Origin: Candidatus Methanomethylicaceae archaeon | Lineage (GTDB): Archaea; Thermoproteota; Methanomethylicia; Methanomethylicales; Methanomethylicaceae | DNA: 64,000 bases | Assembly (NCBI GenBank): GCA_015660995.1 | Contig: JACTUC010000005.1 | Coordinates: 49,861-113,860 of the forward strand | Reading direction: 5' to 3' | Shown here: piece after piece, positions 17,869-27,642 of the stretch | How positions within the stretch are numbered: the first letter of the stretch is position 1 | How the letters are laid out: every line of letters starts with the position of its first letter | Program-made: the position numbers and the translations under genes | Notes under the pieces: generated by a model | Database searches by the model: none | Told to the model about the DNA's origin: nothing | Seen by the model: the letters and a program-made list of their open reading frames with translations, nothing else

Positions 17869-18146
17869 GAACAATGAAGGTGAGAATTGAGGTCAGGCTT
17901 AAAGCTGGGCATTTTGACCCCGAGGGGGATGTTACCTCCAAGTCCCTGAGGGATCTCGGTTTCCCTGCAGGCGAGGTCAAGGTAGGCAAGGTCTACACCG
18001 TTGATGTCAATGCGGGAAGCAGAGAAGCCGCAGAGAAACTTGCCCAAGAGATGTGCAGGAAGCTCCTTGCCAACCCGACAAAGGACGACTTCTCTGTGGA
18101 GGTGCTCACTGTTGAAGGGCGGGCTACTCAAAAGGACAAGCGATAA
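17865..18146 (+). CDS. purS: FGAM synthase subunit PurS
   Basis: The 93-residue protein fits the PurS fold, a small subunit that bridges PurL and PurQ in FGAM synthetase. It shows MKVRIEVRLKAGHFDPEG at the start, the typical LGF turn, VGKVYTVDVNAG and a helix rich in Ala/Glu. The GTG at 17865 overlaps purE by four bases; ATG 17874 is an alternative. The gene lies directly before purL and purQ, the usual three-subunit arrangement of archaea and Gram-positive bacteria. Confidence 0.9.
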   Translation: MRTMKVRIEVRLKAGHFDPEGDVTSKSLRDLGFPAGEVKVGKVYTVDVNAGSREAAEKLAQEMCRKLLANPTKDDFSVEVLTVEGRATQKDKR

Positions 18147-18156
18147 GCTGGAACTG

Positions 18157-20457
18157 ATGACGCTCGACCTCTCCCTTGCGGGGGAGAAGGACCTCCTTGA
18201 AATCAGCGAGAGGATGGGTTTAGCCCTCAGCCTAGACGAGATGAAATTCATCAAAGAGCGCGCCAGCAGACCACTAACGGACGTAGAGATCCAAACCTTC
18301 GGCCAGACCTGGTCCGAGCACTGTATTCACAAGACCTTCAAAGGGGACATCTTGACGGAAAAGGGTACGGTAAGGAGTTTGTTCAAGAGTTACATTGCCA
18401 AGGCGACCAAGGAGCTAAACAAGCCATGGTGCGTCTCGGTCTTCGAGGACAACGCGGGGCTGGTTGAGTTCGACAAGGGGTATCTTGCTGCAGCCAAGGT
18501 GGAGACCCACAATCATCCCTCGGCGGTGGAGCCGTTTGGCGGTGCGGCTACGGGTGTCGGAGGTGTGATAAGAGACATACTCGGCGTCTGGGGAGAACCG
18601 GTGGCTGTGACGGACGTGCTCTGCTTTGGCCCCCTCAGCACCAAGCAGGAAGAGCTGCCTGCAGGCGTGAAACACCCAAAGTACATCTACAAGGGTGTTA
18701 TTGCAGGGGTAGGAGCCTATGGCAACAACATGGGGATACCCACAGTCTCGGGTGGGATATTCTTCGACAGTGGTTACACGGGGAATGTTGTAGTTTACTG
18801 TGGCTGCATGGGCGTTCTGCCAGGGCGGTTGTACGTCAGGAACACAAAAACAAGCGATTATGCTGTATTGGCTGGCGGCAAGACAGGGAGGGATGGAATA
18901 CATGGCGTAACCTTTGCTTCGGCAGATCTCTCGGAAAAGTCGGAGGAGCTCAGGTCTGCGGTGCAGATACCCAACCCGGTGGTAGAGGAGCGGCTGAAGA
19001 GGGCTACGATTAGGATAAGAGACGGGGCTCTAGCTTCGGGCGTGACCGATCTGGGGGGAGGCGGGCTCTCCTGTGCAACCGGGGAGATGGCGCACAGGTC
19101 GGACCTTGGTCTCGAAGTTGAGTTGAAGGGGCTGCACCTCAAAGAGGCGAAGATGGCACCCTGGGAGATATGGGTCTCAGAGTCACAGGAGAGGATGCTC
19201 TACTCCGTCCCCGAAGTGAACCTGAAGAGAGTTCTCGAGATATTCAAGGAGGAGGAGATCGAGGTCTGTATCCTCGGAAAGTTCAACAAGAGCGGCAGAC
19301 TGAACGTCACATTCCGCGGAGAGATCGTCTGCGACCTTGAACTCAAGTTCCTATACAGCCCACCAAAGGTGAAGAGGAGGGCTAGTGCATTCAGGATCCC
19401 TTTAAAGGAGTGCAAGCTGAAGGAGCCAAATGATCTAGGTGAGGAACTCCTCTCGCTACTCTCCGACCCGAATCTGAGGAGCAGGGAGGATGTGATCAGG
19501 ACTTACGACCACGAGGTAAGAGGGTGCACAGCTGGCAAACCCCTGCAAGGCGAACTGGGTGGTCCCAATGACGCAGCGGTGATAAAGCCCCTAAAGGACT
19601 CATGGATGGGGCTTGTCATCTCATGTGGCATCAACCCATTCTACGAGGATCCGTACTGGATGGCCGCATCCTCGATAGAGGAGGCGGTAAGGAACAATAT
19701 TGCGGTGGGCGGTAGAAGGGTTGCAGTATTGGATAACTTCGTCTGGGGCAATCCTGAGAGAGAGGACAGGATGGGAGCTCTGCTGAGGGCTTGCGAGGCG
19801 TGCTATGATTTCTCTCTTGCGCTTGACGTCCCGTTCATATCTGGGAAAGACAGCCTGTACAATGAATCGCCACTTGGCCCCGTCAGGCCGACGCTGCTCA
19901 TCACAGGGATCGGCATAATGCCGGACGTGAGGAAGGCTGTGACGGTCGATCTCAAGAAGAATGGAGACCTGGTCTACCTAATCGGCTTTACCAAGGAAGA
20001 AATGGGCGGTTCAGCTTATTTGAGATCCAAGGGAGCGACAGGGGGGTCGTGCCCGAAGGTCGATGCATCGATGTCCCGGAAGATTACGGAAGTGCTTGTG
20101 GAAGCCATAGATTCAGGGATAATAAAAGCGTGTCACGATCTCTCCGATGGTGGTCTGGGGCTCACCGCTGCGGAGATGGCGATCGCCTCCGGTGGGCTGG
20201 GGTTGACCCTTGACATGAGGCAGGTGTTGTCCCAAGTAAGGAGGGGAGATCTGCTGCTCTTCTCCGAGTCAACTTCGCGGTTCTTGGTAGAGGTGGAGGA
20301 GGAAAAGAGCGAGTATTTTGAACGGGCATTGAAGGGGATTGCACTCAGCCGTGTGGGCGAGGTAACTGACATGCCAGGGCTGAAGCTGATCGATCCGGCC
20401 GGAACGGAATCCGTGCTGAGCGCCTCAGAGATGAGGAAGGCCTGGAGGGGATATTGA
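18157..20457 (+). CDS. purL: FGAM synthase subunit PurL
   Basis: The 766-residue protein is the small, PurS-dependent form of PurL, which aminates FGAR with ATP and ammonia from PurQ. Motifs include GQTWSEHCIHKTF and VETHNHPSAVEPFGGAATG (ATP and magnesium), FGPL then GGKTGRDGIHG, and the second-half repeat ISGKDSLYNE and CHDLSDGGLG. The reading frame is open further upstream over purS, but ATG 18157, 10 bases after the purS stop, is where similarity begins. Its stop overlaps the purQ start by one base. Confidence 0.93.
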   Translation: MTLDLSLAGEKDLLEISERMGLALSLDEMKFIKERASRPLTDVEIQTFGQTWSEHCIHKTFKGDILTEKGTVRSLFKSYIAKATKELNKPWCVSVFEDNAGLVEFDKGYLAAAKVETHNHPSAVEPFGGAATGVGGVIRDILGVWGEPVAVTDVLCFGPLSTKQEELPAGVKHPKYIYKGVIAGVGAYGNNMGIPTVSGGIFFDSGYTGNVVVYCGCMGVLPGRLYVRNTKTSDYAVLAGGKTGRDGIHGVTFASADLSEKSEELRSAVQIPNPVVEERLKRATIRIRDGALASGVTDLGGGGLSCATGEMAHRSDLGLEVELKGLHLKEAKMAPWEIWVSESQERMLYSVPEVNLKRVLEIFKEEEIEVCILGKFNKSGRLNVTFRGEIVCDLELKFLYSPPKVKRRASAFRIPLKECKLKEPNDLGEELLSLLSDPNLRSREDVIRTYDHEVRGCTAGKPLQGELGGPNDAAVIKPLKDSWMGLVISCGINPFYEDPYWMAASSIEEAVRNNIAVGGRRVAVLDNFVWGNPEREDRMGALLRACEACYDFSLALDVPFISGKDSLYNESPLGPVRPTLLITGIGIMPDVRKAVTVDLKKNGDLVYLIGFTKEEMGGSAYLRSKGATGGSCPKVDASMSRKITEVLVEAIDSGIIKACHDLSDGGLGLTAAEMAIASGGLGLTLDMRQVLSQVRRGDLLLFSESTSRFLVEVEEEKSEYFERALKGIALSRVGEVTDMPGLKLIDPAGTESVLSASEMRKAWRGY

Positions 20458-21248
20458 TGGAGCTCAAGAAGTCCAAGGCCTGCGTCCTGAGGGTTGGCGG
20501 CACGAACTGCGACCTAGAAGTGAAGGTCGCCCTCGAGGAGCTGGGCCTAAAAACAGACATCCTCCACATGAACCAGTTGGCAGATGGAACTCTTTCCAAT
20601 TACCAGATGCTCGTATTCCCGGGCGGGTTCTCCTATGGGGACTACGTCAGGGCAGGCGCAATCTGGGGCAAGGAGATCTTCACCAAGCTGAGGAAGGAGC
20701 TTGGCAAGTTCACAGATGATGGAAAGCTCGTGATCGGGATCTGCAACGGGTTCCAGGTTTTGGTTGAGGCGGGGCTTCTGCCAGGGAACAGCGTTGCAGG
20801 TGTCCCTACGGCATCACTCGCGAACAACTCTTCCGCGAAGTACGAGTGCAGGTGGATATACTTGAGGGTAGAAAGCAGACAGACCCCATTTGCACGGACG
20901 ATAAAAGTCTGGGATACCCTCTGGATGCCCATTGGTCATGGGGAGGGAAGGTTCATTCTACCCTCTGAGGAGGCACTTAACGAGCTAGTGAAGGAGAACC
21001 AAGTTATCTTTAGGTACGCGATGCCCGATGGCAGACCTGCCGATGGCAGATACCCCCACAACCCAAACGGTGCAGCGTATGATATAGCAGGCATATGCAA
21101 CAAGAAAGGCAATGTTATGGGAATGATGCCCCATCCTGAGAGGGCATTCTTCGGCTGGCAGACCCCCAGCCAGAGAGGGAAAAGGAAAGCCAGAGGAGAT
21201 GGCAGGTGCGTCTTCGAAGGTGCGGTCGAGTACATCAAGAAGTATTAG
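20457..21248 (+). CDS. purQ: FGAM synthase glutaminase subunit PurQ
   Basis: PurQ is a class I glutamine amidotransferase that feeds ammonia to PurL. The 263-residue protein has the nucleophile C96 in IGICNGFQ, the His and Glu of the triad at about H226 and E228 in MMPHPERAF, and the family marker VFPGGFSYGDYVRAG. It begins at the ATG overlapping the purL stop (TGATG). It is the last gene of the purine operon, and the convergent phoU lies 34 bases beyond. Confidence 0.92.
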   Translation: MELKKSKACVLRVGGTNCDLEVKVALEELGLKTDILHMNQLADGTLSNYQMLVFPGGFSYGDYVRAGAIWGKEIFTKLRKELGKFTDDGKLVIGICNGFQVLVEAGLLPGNSVAGVPTASLANNSSAKYECRWIYLRVESRQTPFARTIKVWDTLWMPIGHGEGRFILPSEEALNELVKENQVIFRYAMPDGRPADGRYPHNPNGAAYDIAGICNKKGNVMGMMPHPERAFFGWQTPSQRGKRKARGDGRCVFEGAVEYIKKY

Positions 21249-21282
21249 ACCGACATTCTTTGCAGAAAAGGATAAGAAGAAA

Positions 21283-21918
21283 TTACCTATAATCCGTCCT
21301 TCTGCCAGTCACTAGGTAGATCACTTCGCTCGAGATGTAGCAAGCATGATCCGCAAGCCTCTCTATAATCCTGGCTGTCAAGCCGTTGAAGAGTATGCAT
21401 TCGGTCTTGGATGTTGGTTTAGTCCTGTGCATTGACAGGATCATCCTGTACCTCTGGTCGATTGAATCATCGCTTTTTATTATCTCGGCAGCCTTTTTGG
21501 CATCACGCTCGAAGTACGCCTTAAGGCTCTGCCTTACCATCTCCCGGGCGTCATCGAGCAGGGCAGAGACTTCTTTTACATCGCAGGATTTCACTTCAAA
21601 TTCATCAAGGGTTTCAATAACGTTATATAAGTACCTGCATACCCTGGAGAGGTCATAGGATAGCTTCATGGCGACTGTTACGGCCCTCAGATCGCTGGCG
21701 AAGGGCTGGTATCGTATTATCGAACCTACGCACATCTCCATCACATCATCCTCCTTGAGCTGGATGCTCTTGGAGAACTCGTAGGCGGTAGATCTCAGCC
21801 CCTGTTTCTTGTTTTTGAGGGCATCCTGCACAATTGCGCCAAGGGTTTCGTTGATCTCCTGCATCTGCGCTATCATGGCATTTATCCTATTCAGATATTC
21901 AAGATCTGTTGTCATCAT
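21283..21918 (-). CDS. phoU: Phosphate signalling protein PhoU
   Basis: The 211-residue protein is all helical, with two PhoU three-helix repeats and the metal-binding pattern ExxxD seen in [26 protein letters not shown] and its partner region [12 protein letters not shown]. PhoU modulates Pst activity and phosphate signalling by contact with PstB. The start is one of two adjacent ATGs, overlapping the pstB stop. It ends the pstSCAB-phoU transcription unit and converges with purQ. Confidence 0.9.
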   Translation of the reverse strand: MMTTDLEYLNRINAMIAQMQEINETLGAIVQDALKNKKQGLRSTAYEFSKSIQLKEDDVMEMCVGSIIRYQPFASDLRAVTVAMKLSYDLSRVCRYLYNVIETLDEFEVKSCDVKEVSALLDDAREMVRQSLKAYFERDAKKAAEIIKSDDSIDQRYRMILSMHRTKPTSKTECILFNGLTARIIERLADHACYISSEVIYLVTGRRTDYR

Positions 21919-22670
21919 CCAAACCTACCTGTAATGTATCTTTCAGTGAGCTGGTTCTTTGGGGATTCGAAGATATTGGCAGTTTGGTCGAACTCGATGA
22001 GCTCTCCCAGATAGAAGAACGCTGTCATATCTGATATGCGGGCAGCCTGCTGGACATTGTGCGTGATGATTATGACTGTGGTCTCGTTCTTAAGCTTCTT
22101 GACCAGTTCCTCGATTTTCGCTGTGGAGGCGGGATCCAAGGCTGATGATGGCTCATCCATCAGTATAACCTCGGGATTCATGGCAAGCGCACGCGCAATG
22201 CATAGGCGCTGCTGCTGCCCGCCAGAAAGGCTTGCGCCAGATTTCTTTAGATCGTCTTTCACCTCTTCCCACAAGCCGACAGATTTCAGGTTCGCGTCGG
22301 AGAGCTCGCTAAGCTCCTGTTTCTTGTAGGTGCCTAGAAGCTTCAATCCAGCAACAACATTATCAGCCACTGACATATTGGGGAAGGGGTTGGGCTTCTG
22401 AAAGACCATCCCCACCTTCCGCCGGACATCCATGGGATCCATTGTGCCATAAATATCAGCCCCGTCCAAGAGCACCTTCCCAGAGACTTTTGCGCCTGGC
22501 ACAAGCTCGTGCATCCTGTTTATGCACCGTATGAATGTGGATTTCCCGCAACCAGAGGGTCCAATTACGGCAGTGACCATCTTCTCAGGAATCTTTACGT
22601 TAACGTTCTTGAGAGCCTGCTTCTGGTAGAACCACGCATTGAGATCCTGGACGTCCAGCTTAGTTTGCAT
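21915..22670 (-). CDS. pstB: Phosphate ABC transporter ATP-binding protein
   Basis: The 251-residue ATPase has Walker [11 protein letters not shown], signature [16 protein letters not shown], Walker [14 protein letters not shown] and switch His in [27 protein letters not shown] with DGADIY is typical of PstB. It drives phosphate import through PstC and PstA. It starts four bases after the pstA stop and overlaps phoU by four bases. Confidence 0.94.
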   Translation of the reverse strand: MQTKLDVQDLNAWFYQKQALKNVNVKIPEKMVTAVIGPSGCGKSTFIRCINRMHELVPGAKVSGKVLLDGADIYGTMDPMDVRRKVGMVFQKPNPFPNMSVADNVVAGLKLLGTYKKQELSELSDANLKSVGLWEEVKDDLKKSGASLSGGQQQRLCIARALAMNPEVILMDEPSSALDPASTAKIEELVKKLKNETTVIIITHNVQQAARISDMTAFFYLGELIEFDQTANIFESPKNQLTERYITGRFG

Positions 22671-22674
22671 TCTT

Positions 22675-23523
22675 TCAAAAACCTTCCTTATATTTTGGTT
22701 TTGTATAAACTCGCACTATAATGTTTATCGCCACAACGATCAACGCCAAGAACAGTGCAGCACCCCAAGCCTGTGTTACCAGGTTCGGGTAACCGCTCAA
22801 GGCGTAATTGTAGATGAGAACCTGCAAACTTGCCATCGGCTGGTTGATGCCGGTGGGCCAAAAATTGCTGAAGAGAGCCGTAAAGAGGAGGGGGGCGGTC
22901 TCGCCGCTGATCCTAGCAAAGGCCAAGAGGGAGCCCGTTAGAACGCCACCCTTGGCTATCGCCAGGACAATCCTTGTCGTCCTTATCCACTTCGGGACCC
23001 CCAGGGCTATGGCTGCCTCGCGAATGTCATTGGAGATCACCCGCATAGATTCCTCCGTAGCTTTTCCAACCAAGGGGATCATCATCAGGCCCAAGGCTAG
23101 GGCAGAGGCAATGGCAGTATAATGGCGGTCAGTGGCAGACTGTGACAGTGCTATGATAATTGTGGCATAGGCGAACAATCCCAGTATTAGCGACGGGATT
23201 CCGGACAAGGACTCCACTGTAGTTCTTACCATTGAGGCGAACCAACCCTCCTGGCCGTACTCCGAGAGGTACATGCCTGTGAGGACCCCCAGGGGTATAC
23301 CGAATAGGCATGCCATGCCGTTGATGATGAACGTCCCAAGGATAGCATTGCCTATGCCGCCCTGGATCACCGGGGAGACTAGGAAGCTAATATTCCAGGC
23401 GGCGAGACCATTGTATATCACATCTCCTATGATCCAAAGGAGGGGGATTATTACAGCAGCAGTAACCAAGAAGCATAGGATCTTCACGAAAGTCTCTTTG
23501 CGCTTTCTTGATAGCAGGTGCAT
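22675..23523 (-). CDS. pstA: Phosphate ABC transporter permease PstA
   Basis: The 282-residue protein has six helices and the permease loop motif [27 protein letters not shown], the EAA loop that contacts PstB. With PstC it forms the membrane channel. Its start coincides with the pstC stop by one base. Length and helix count are usual for the family. Confidence 0.93.
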   Translation of the reverse strand: MHLLSRKRKETFVKILCFLVTAAVIIPLLWIIGDVIYNGLAAWNISFLVSPVIQGGIGNAILGTFIINGMACLFGIPLGVLTGMYLSEYGQEGWFASMVRTTVESLSGIPSLILGLFAYATIIIALSQSATDRHYTAIASALALGLMMIPLVGKATEESMRVISNDIREAAIALGVPKWIRTTRIVLAIAKGGVLTGSLLAFARISGETAPLLFTALFSNFWPTGINQPMASLQVLIYNYALSGYPNLVTQAWGAALFLALIVVAINIIVRVYTKPKYKEGF

Positions 23524-24461
23524 TAGCCAAAACCTCTCTTGGAGGTCCTTTTTATGAGAGACCGCGAGATAAAATTCACGGCGAGGCTAATGACCATAAG
23601 GATCAGGGCCATTTCTAGTAGCGCACTAAACTCGAGACCACCGGCTTCTCCCACTGCGCCCGCAATCTTGCTGGTGATAGTCGTGGCAGGTGCGAAGATC
23701 GAGTACCCAGAGAAGGGCCAATAGTAACTATTCCCGATGACCATGGTCACTGCCATAGTCTCCCCCAGTGCTCTGCCTAATCCTAAGATCACGGCAGCTA
23801 CTATTCCTAGGCGGGCGAATGGTAGACCCAGATGGCGGATGGTTTCTGACTTGGTTGCGCCTAGTGAAATCATTCCTTCCTTCAAAGGCACTGGAGTCTT
23901 TGATAAAAGTTCAATCGTAATTGCAGTGATTATCGGGATTACCATTATCGTGAGTATCACAATGGCGAGGAAGATGCTTAATCCGTAGGCAGGACCAGAG
24001 AAAAGGGGGATGAAGCCTATGGCACCGATTATCGGCTGCTCCACATTTGTCTTGATCAATGGCGCAATTATCCATAGCCCCCATATGCCATAGATAACGC
24101 TCGGGATGGCAGCGAGCAGGTCAATGAAGAGGGAGAGAACTAGTTTGGATCGGGCTGGAGCATACTCTGTGAAGAATATGGCGATACCTATGCTCAGTGG
24201 TATTGCCACTAGTGTCGCGACAGCTGCGGATATTAACGTACCGGCAATGGCTGGCAGGGCGCCAAAGATGTTATTGTTCGGATCCCAGACTAGCCCCGTT
24301 AAAAAACTCCAGCCATTCTGATAGATGGATGGAAGTGATGTCTCAAAAAGCATGAGGAAGATTGCTACGAAAAGCCCCACGACAATAAGAGAACACGCGA
24401 TTAGGAAGTACTTGAACAAAGAGTCCTGAAGTTTAAAAAAATGGGATTTCCTGGCCTTCAT
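23523..24461 (-). CDS. pstC: Phosphate ABC transporter permease PstC
   Basis: The 312-residue protein has six helices and the EAA loop PLKEGMISLGATKSETIRHLGLP. The segment SGPAYGLSIFLAIVILTIMVIP before it is typical of PstC. It lies 13 bases after pstS and overlaps pstA by one base. Confidence 0.93.
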   Translation of the reverse strand: MKARKSHFFKLQDSLFKYFLIACSLIVVGLFVAIFLMLFETSLPSIYQNGWSFLTGLVWDPNNNIFGALPAIAGTLISAAVATLVAIPLSIGIAIFFTEYAPARSKLVLSLFIDLLAAIPSVIYGIWGLWIIAPLIKTNVEQPIIGAIGFIPLFSGPAYGLSIFLAIVILTIMVIPIITAITIELLSKTPVPLKEGMISLGATKSETIRHLGLPFARLGIVAAVILGLGRALGETMAVTMVIGNSYYWPFSGYSIFAPATTITSKIAGAVGEAGGLEFSALLEMALILMVISLAVNFISRSLIKRTSKRGFG

Positions 24462-24474
24462 TAATATCCGGGCT

Positions 24475-25602
24475 CTATTTGTTCTGTTGATATATGGTTA
24501 TCGCTGAGCCACCGTAGGTCAGGGTATTTATCGCATTATTGGCAAGAGTGACAATTGAGCTGGGCAGCTGTGGATAGTAAAGAGGCGGTCCGTATACTTG
24601 CCCCTTGTTAACGCACCACGAGATAAAGTTCGCCAAGTCTATTGCCTTGTCATGCCCCAGGTATGTCATGTTTGTATAGACAAAGATGTAAGTGAAAGAA
24701 GAGATGGGATAGACGTTGCTCCCTGGCAAGTTGACTATTAGGTTGCCTATGTTGCTCTGCAGAAGGGGTGCGCCGGCATTTGTTGCTGCAGCGATGGTCG
24801 TTAGGCTTGGAGTAACGAACTGACCATCATGGTCTTGGATATTGGCAAAGGTAATAGCATTTGAGGCAGCATAGAAGTATTCAATGTACCCAATTGAGCC
24901 CGATATCTGTTTGACTACAGCTGCTACGCCGCTATTCTGAGCCCCAGACTGCTGACCATTAGGCCAATTTATTGTGTTTCCATGGCCTGACACCCAAACA
25001 TTGCTGGCATTGGAGAGGTAGGAGCTGACGATGTTGGTTGTTCCGCTTGAGTCCGAGCGGTGAACTGGGACTATAGCCATGTTAGGCATAGTGAATCCTG
25101 GATTCAGTGACTGAATCTGGGGGTCATTCCAATTGGTTATGTTGCCCTGGAAGATTTCAGCGATCACATTGGCTGTCAGGTTCAGACCCGAAGGTATACC
25201 AGGGAGATTGTAGGCCATGGTTACGCCACCGCATGCCTCGGGTATCTCGACAATGTTGGTGTAGGTTGCCAGCTGGGCGCTTGTCAAGGGTGGATCCGAA
25301 CCGGCGAAGTCAAAGGTGTAATTGAACAGATTCTTTTGTCCGGTTCCGCTGCCCACGGACTGGTAGGTAATCTGAACAGTCGGGTTCAGATTGTAGAAGT
25401 ATGCGGTCCAGTTTGACATGAGCGGGTATACAAAAGAGGAGCCTCCACCAGTCAACGAAGCTGCAGGCAATGTGTTGTTAGTTGTGCCACCAAAGGGATT
25501 GTCAATGGCAATGTAGGCACCGACTGCGATAATTACAATAATGATTGCGGCAATGACTGCATAAACAGTATTGCTCAGACCTTTATTGCTGTTTTTTATC
25601 AT
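24475..25602 (-). CDS. pstS: Phosphate-binding protein PstS, class III signal-like N-terminus
   Basis: The 375-residue protein binds extracellular phosphate for the Pst importer. Phosphate ligand motifs are GGGSSFVYPLM, SVGSGTGQKN, FAGSDPPL and RSDSSGTTN. The N-terminus MIKNSNKGLSNTVYAVIAA followed by a long hydrophobic run resembles an archaeal class III (pilin/archaellin-type) signal, with charged residues and KG just before the hydrophobic stretch, rather than a lipobox. The protein is therefore probably membrane-anchored or assembled. The surface is rich in Asn-x-Thr/Ser sites, in line with archaeal N-glycosylation. It is the first gene of the pst operon. Confidence 0.92.
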   Translation of the reverse strand: MIKNSNKGLSNTVYAVIAAIIIVIIAVGAYIAIDNPFGGTTNNTLPAASLTGGGSSFVYPLMSNWTAYFYNLNPTVQITYQSVGSGTGQKNLFNYTFDFAGSDPPLTSAQLATYTNIVEIPEACGGVTMAYNLPGIPSGLNLTANVIAEIFQGNITNWNDPQIQSLNPGFTMPNMAIVPVHRSDSSGTTNIVSSYLSNASNVWVSGHGNTINWPNGQQSGAQNSGVAAVVKQISGSIGYIEYFYAASNAITFANIQDHDGQFVTPSLTTIAAATNAGAPLLQSNIGNLIVNLPGSNVYPISSFTYIFVYTNMTYLGHDKAIDLANFISWCVNKGQVYGPPLYYPQLPSSIVTLANNAINTLTYGGSAITIYQQNK

Positions 25603-25634
25603 AATAGATTCCCGTGTTCACAGGAGGTGTAAAT

Positions 25635-25644
25635 GGATATATTT
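25635..25644 (-). promoter_or_regulatory. TATA box of the pst operon
   Basis: The minus strand reads AAATATATCC 33 to 42 bases ahead of the pstS start at 25602, giving a leader of under ten bases. Confidence 0.5.
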
Positions 25645-25655
25645 CCTTCCCAAAT

Positions 25656-25686
25656 AGTATATATAAAATAAAAACGAATATATACT
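25656..25686. promoter_or_regulatory. Perfect inverted repeat between pstS and the AbrB-PhoU regulator
   Basis: AGTATATAT at 25656-25664 and its exact reverse complement at 25678-25686 flank a 13-base A-rich spacer. The left arm doubles as a TATA element for the plus-strand regulator. The position between two divergent phosphate genes suits an operator, perhaps for the AbrB-PhoU protein itself. Confidence 0.45.
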
Positions 25687-25723
25687 TCAAAGGTTGATAT
25701 ATTCTTTAAGGAAGGGCTGGGGA

Positions 25724-26737
25724 ATGGGTATCAGGAGAGTACAGAAGGTAGGTAAATCTACATACACAGTCTCACTTCCCCAAGATTGGGTGAAGGCCAA
25801 GAGCCTCGCTCCAAAGGCAGAGGTGGACGTCCGCTCGCTGCCCGATGGCAGTTTGAGGGTCGCTACGCTCGACTCGATCAAGAATGATTCCAAGACAAGG
25901 GAGATAGTGATAGCTCCAAGGGATCCTGACTCAGGTTTCATAATAAGAAAAGCACTCGCTGCGTATGTGTCCAATTACGACGTGATCAAGCTAGACCTCT
26001 CCAAAGTAACCCTAGAGCCGGGTGGTAAGGAGAAGATCAGGAAGATAATAAAGAGCAAAATGGCTGGTGGCGAGATTATAGAGGAGAGCGTGAACCAGAT
26101 AACCATACAGATTCTACTAAGGCCCTATGAGTTCCCCCTGGACAAGCTTCTCCTCAGGATGGCCACCATGGCGCGCGACATGATGGCGGATGTGAGCAGG
26201 GGTATAAACGAGAGAGCAAGGAGCATGCTTGAGGATGTTACCGAGAGGGACGAGGATGTGGACAAGCTCTACTTCATGGCAAGTAGATGGCTGACCAGCA
26301 TGATTGGCGACCAAGCTTCGCTTCAGAACTATGGCCTCAAGCAAGCCAAAGACTGCCTGGAGTATGGGCTCGCCTTCAGGCACATGGAGAGGATCGCTGA
26401 CCACATCAACAGGATCGCTAGCAATTTCCTTGTCGTGATCGATGAGGTAGACAGGGATACCGGCACCTCTTTCGCAACAGTCCTTGATGGAGCGAGTGGG
26501 GTCCTCATAAGATCCGTTAATTGCCTTCAGAGCGGCAGCCTGCAGGAGGCCAACAGGTCGATACATGATGCGAGGAAAGTCATCCTTTCAGCTGAGGACC
26601 TGATGAACAAGATCGTAGAGCTAAAAATGAAGGCAAAAACAATTGGAGCCCTCATAATTGTTGTAGATAGCATAAAAAGGATTACTGAGTATGGCATAGG
26701 GATTTCTGAGATTGCTTTCGATCTCCATGCAGATTGA
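25724..26737 (+). CDS. AbrB-PhoU fusion, archaeal phosphate regulator
   Basis: The protein of 337 residues begins with a SpoVT/AbrB swapped-hairpin domain (MGIRRVQKVGKSTYTVSLPQ, about 1-50), a DNA-binding fold. Two PhoU three-helix repeats follow from about residue 120, with the usual metal-binding region ERIADHINRIA. Such fusions are widespread in archaea and are thought to control pst genes in response to phosphate. It is transcribed divergently from pstS across 121 bases that carry an inverted repeat. ATG 25724 follows GGGCTGGGG; an upstream start at 25694 would add ten residues without a matching domain. Confidence 0.9.
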   Translation: MGIRRVQKVGKSTYTVSLPQDWVKAKSLAPKAEVDVRSLPDGSLRVATLDSIKNDSKTREIVIAPRDPDSGFIIRKALAAYVSNYDVIKLDLSKVTLEPGGKEKIRKIIKSKMAGGEIIEESVNQITIQILLRPYEFPLDKLLLRMATMARDMMADVSRGINERARSMLEDVTERDEDVDKLYFMASRWLTSMIGDQASLQNYGLKQAKDCLEYGLAFRHMERIADHINRIASNFLVVIDEVDRDTGTSFATVLDGASGVLIRSVNCLQSGSLQEANRSIHDARKVILSAEDLMNKIVELKMKAKTIGALIIVVDSIKRITEYGIGISEIAFDLHAD

Positions 26738-26750
26738 GAAAAGGGAATAA

Positions 26751-27356
26751 TTAGATGGACTTCACGACGTCATTAAGGCCTTTTTTCCTGTGCCTTGGCG
26801 ATTTCTTTTCCTTTGGGTAGCCGAAGCCTAATACGCCCGCAAGCTGCATTTCCTCCCGCTTTGCGCCCAGAAGATCAGAAAAGTCGTTATCCATGAGCAG
26901 CGGCACGCCAAACCAACAACCTCCAATTCCTAGGCCCGTTGCTGCTAGCAGCATATTTTCAATGGCTGCTGCGACGCTCTGATGCGCCCATAGCTCCTCG
27001 ATTCGGGGAATGGTGCAGAACCTCTGCCTCAAGTCTACAAAAACAGCTACATAGAAGGGTGCCTTGAAGAGCCCCGCCTCAGCGTCCTTTAACCACTTAT
27101 CTATTCGCTCATTGGACCATGGTTTTTTTAGCATCTTGCTGAAGTAGACCTTCTGGGCTTCTGTGAGAAGGTCATAGAGCTTATTTCTCTTCACCACCGA
27201 ATCGACCGTAACGAAGATCCACTGTTCGCTTCCTGAAGCGGTTGGAGCCCTGATCGCAGACTCGAGGATCCGCTCTTTCTCCTCTTTCTTTAATGGGGTT
27301 TCCCTGAACTCCCTGACCATTGTCCTATTATTCATAGTGTCGAAGAGATCTGCCAT
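26751..27356 (-). CDS. Nitroreductase-family flavoprotein
   Basis: The 201-residue protein has the nitroreductase pattern: RTMVREFRETPLKKEEKERIL at the start, APTASGSEQWIFV for FMN phosphate, and AAIENMLLAATGLGIGGCWFGVP for flavin contact. These FMN enzymes reduce nitro-compounds, quinones or flavins with NAD(P)H, and some take part in cofactor chemistry. The natural substrate is not evident. It is convergent with the AbrB-PhoU gene and borders a decayed region. Confidence 0.9.
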   Translation of the reverse strand: MADLFDTMNNRTMVREFRETPLKKEEKERILESAIRAPTASGSEQWIFVTVDSVVKRNKLYDLLTEAQKVYFSKMLKKPWSNERIDKWLKDAEAGLFKAPFYVAVFVDLRQRFCTIPRIEELWAHQSVAAAIENMLLAATGLGIGGCWFGVPLLMDNDFSDLLGAKREEMQLAGVLGFGYPKEKKSPRHRKKGLNDVVKSI

Positions 27357-27537
27357 TAAGTCGCACCACTAGTGCAAATATTCATAGGTTCTTTTATACG
27401 GGTTGTGCTAATCCGAAATATCTGTTGTAACACTACCAAATTATGTCTTTTTTCATTTCGACATCTAGTATGTGTATATGATTTTTTTTGGGAATAATAG
27501 GTAATTGAGCATTACGAAGCGGATCCTTTGTTTCTGA

Positions 27538-27636
27538 TCAGTCCTTGGAAAGGTGTTTTTGGTGCAGAATCGCAATTCCCTTAATTCCACTGCGGCCTGC
27601 CAACTCCTTTAGCAAAATGCCCTCATGAGAAGATCG
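27538..27636 (-). pseudogene. Possible decayed gene end
   Basis: About 33 codons in one minus frame read as well-formed protein (HEGILLKELAGRSGIKGIA and on), ending in a stop at 27538. A stop precedes it and no start is available. It lies just beyond the stop of the cas1-derived frame and may belong to the same decayed region. The family is not recognised. Confidence 0.25.
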
Positions 27637-27642
27637 GCATTA

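Noticed and set aside
17253-18254. Minus-strand frame of 333 codons over purT, purE and purS
   Set aside because: It is antisense to three well-supported, overlapping purine genes, and its Ser/Pro-rich translation is typical of a shadow frame.
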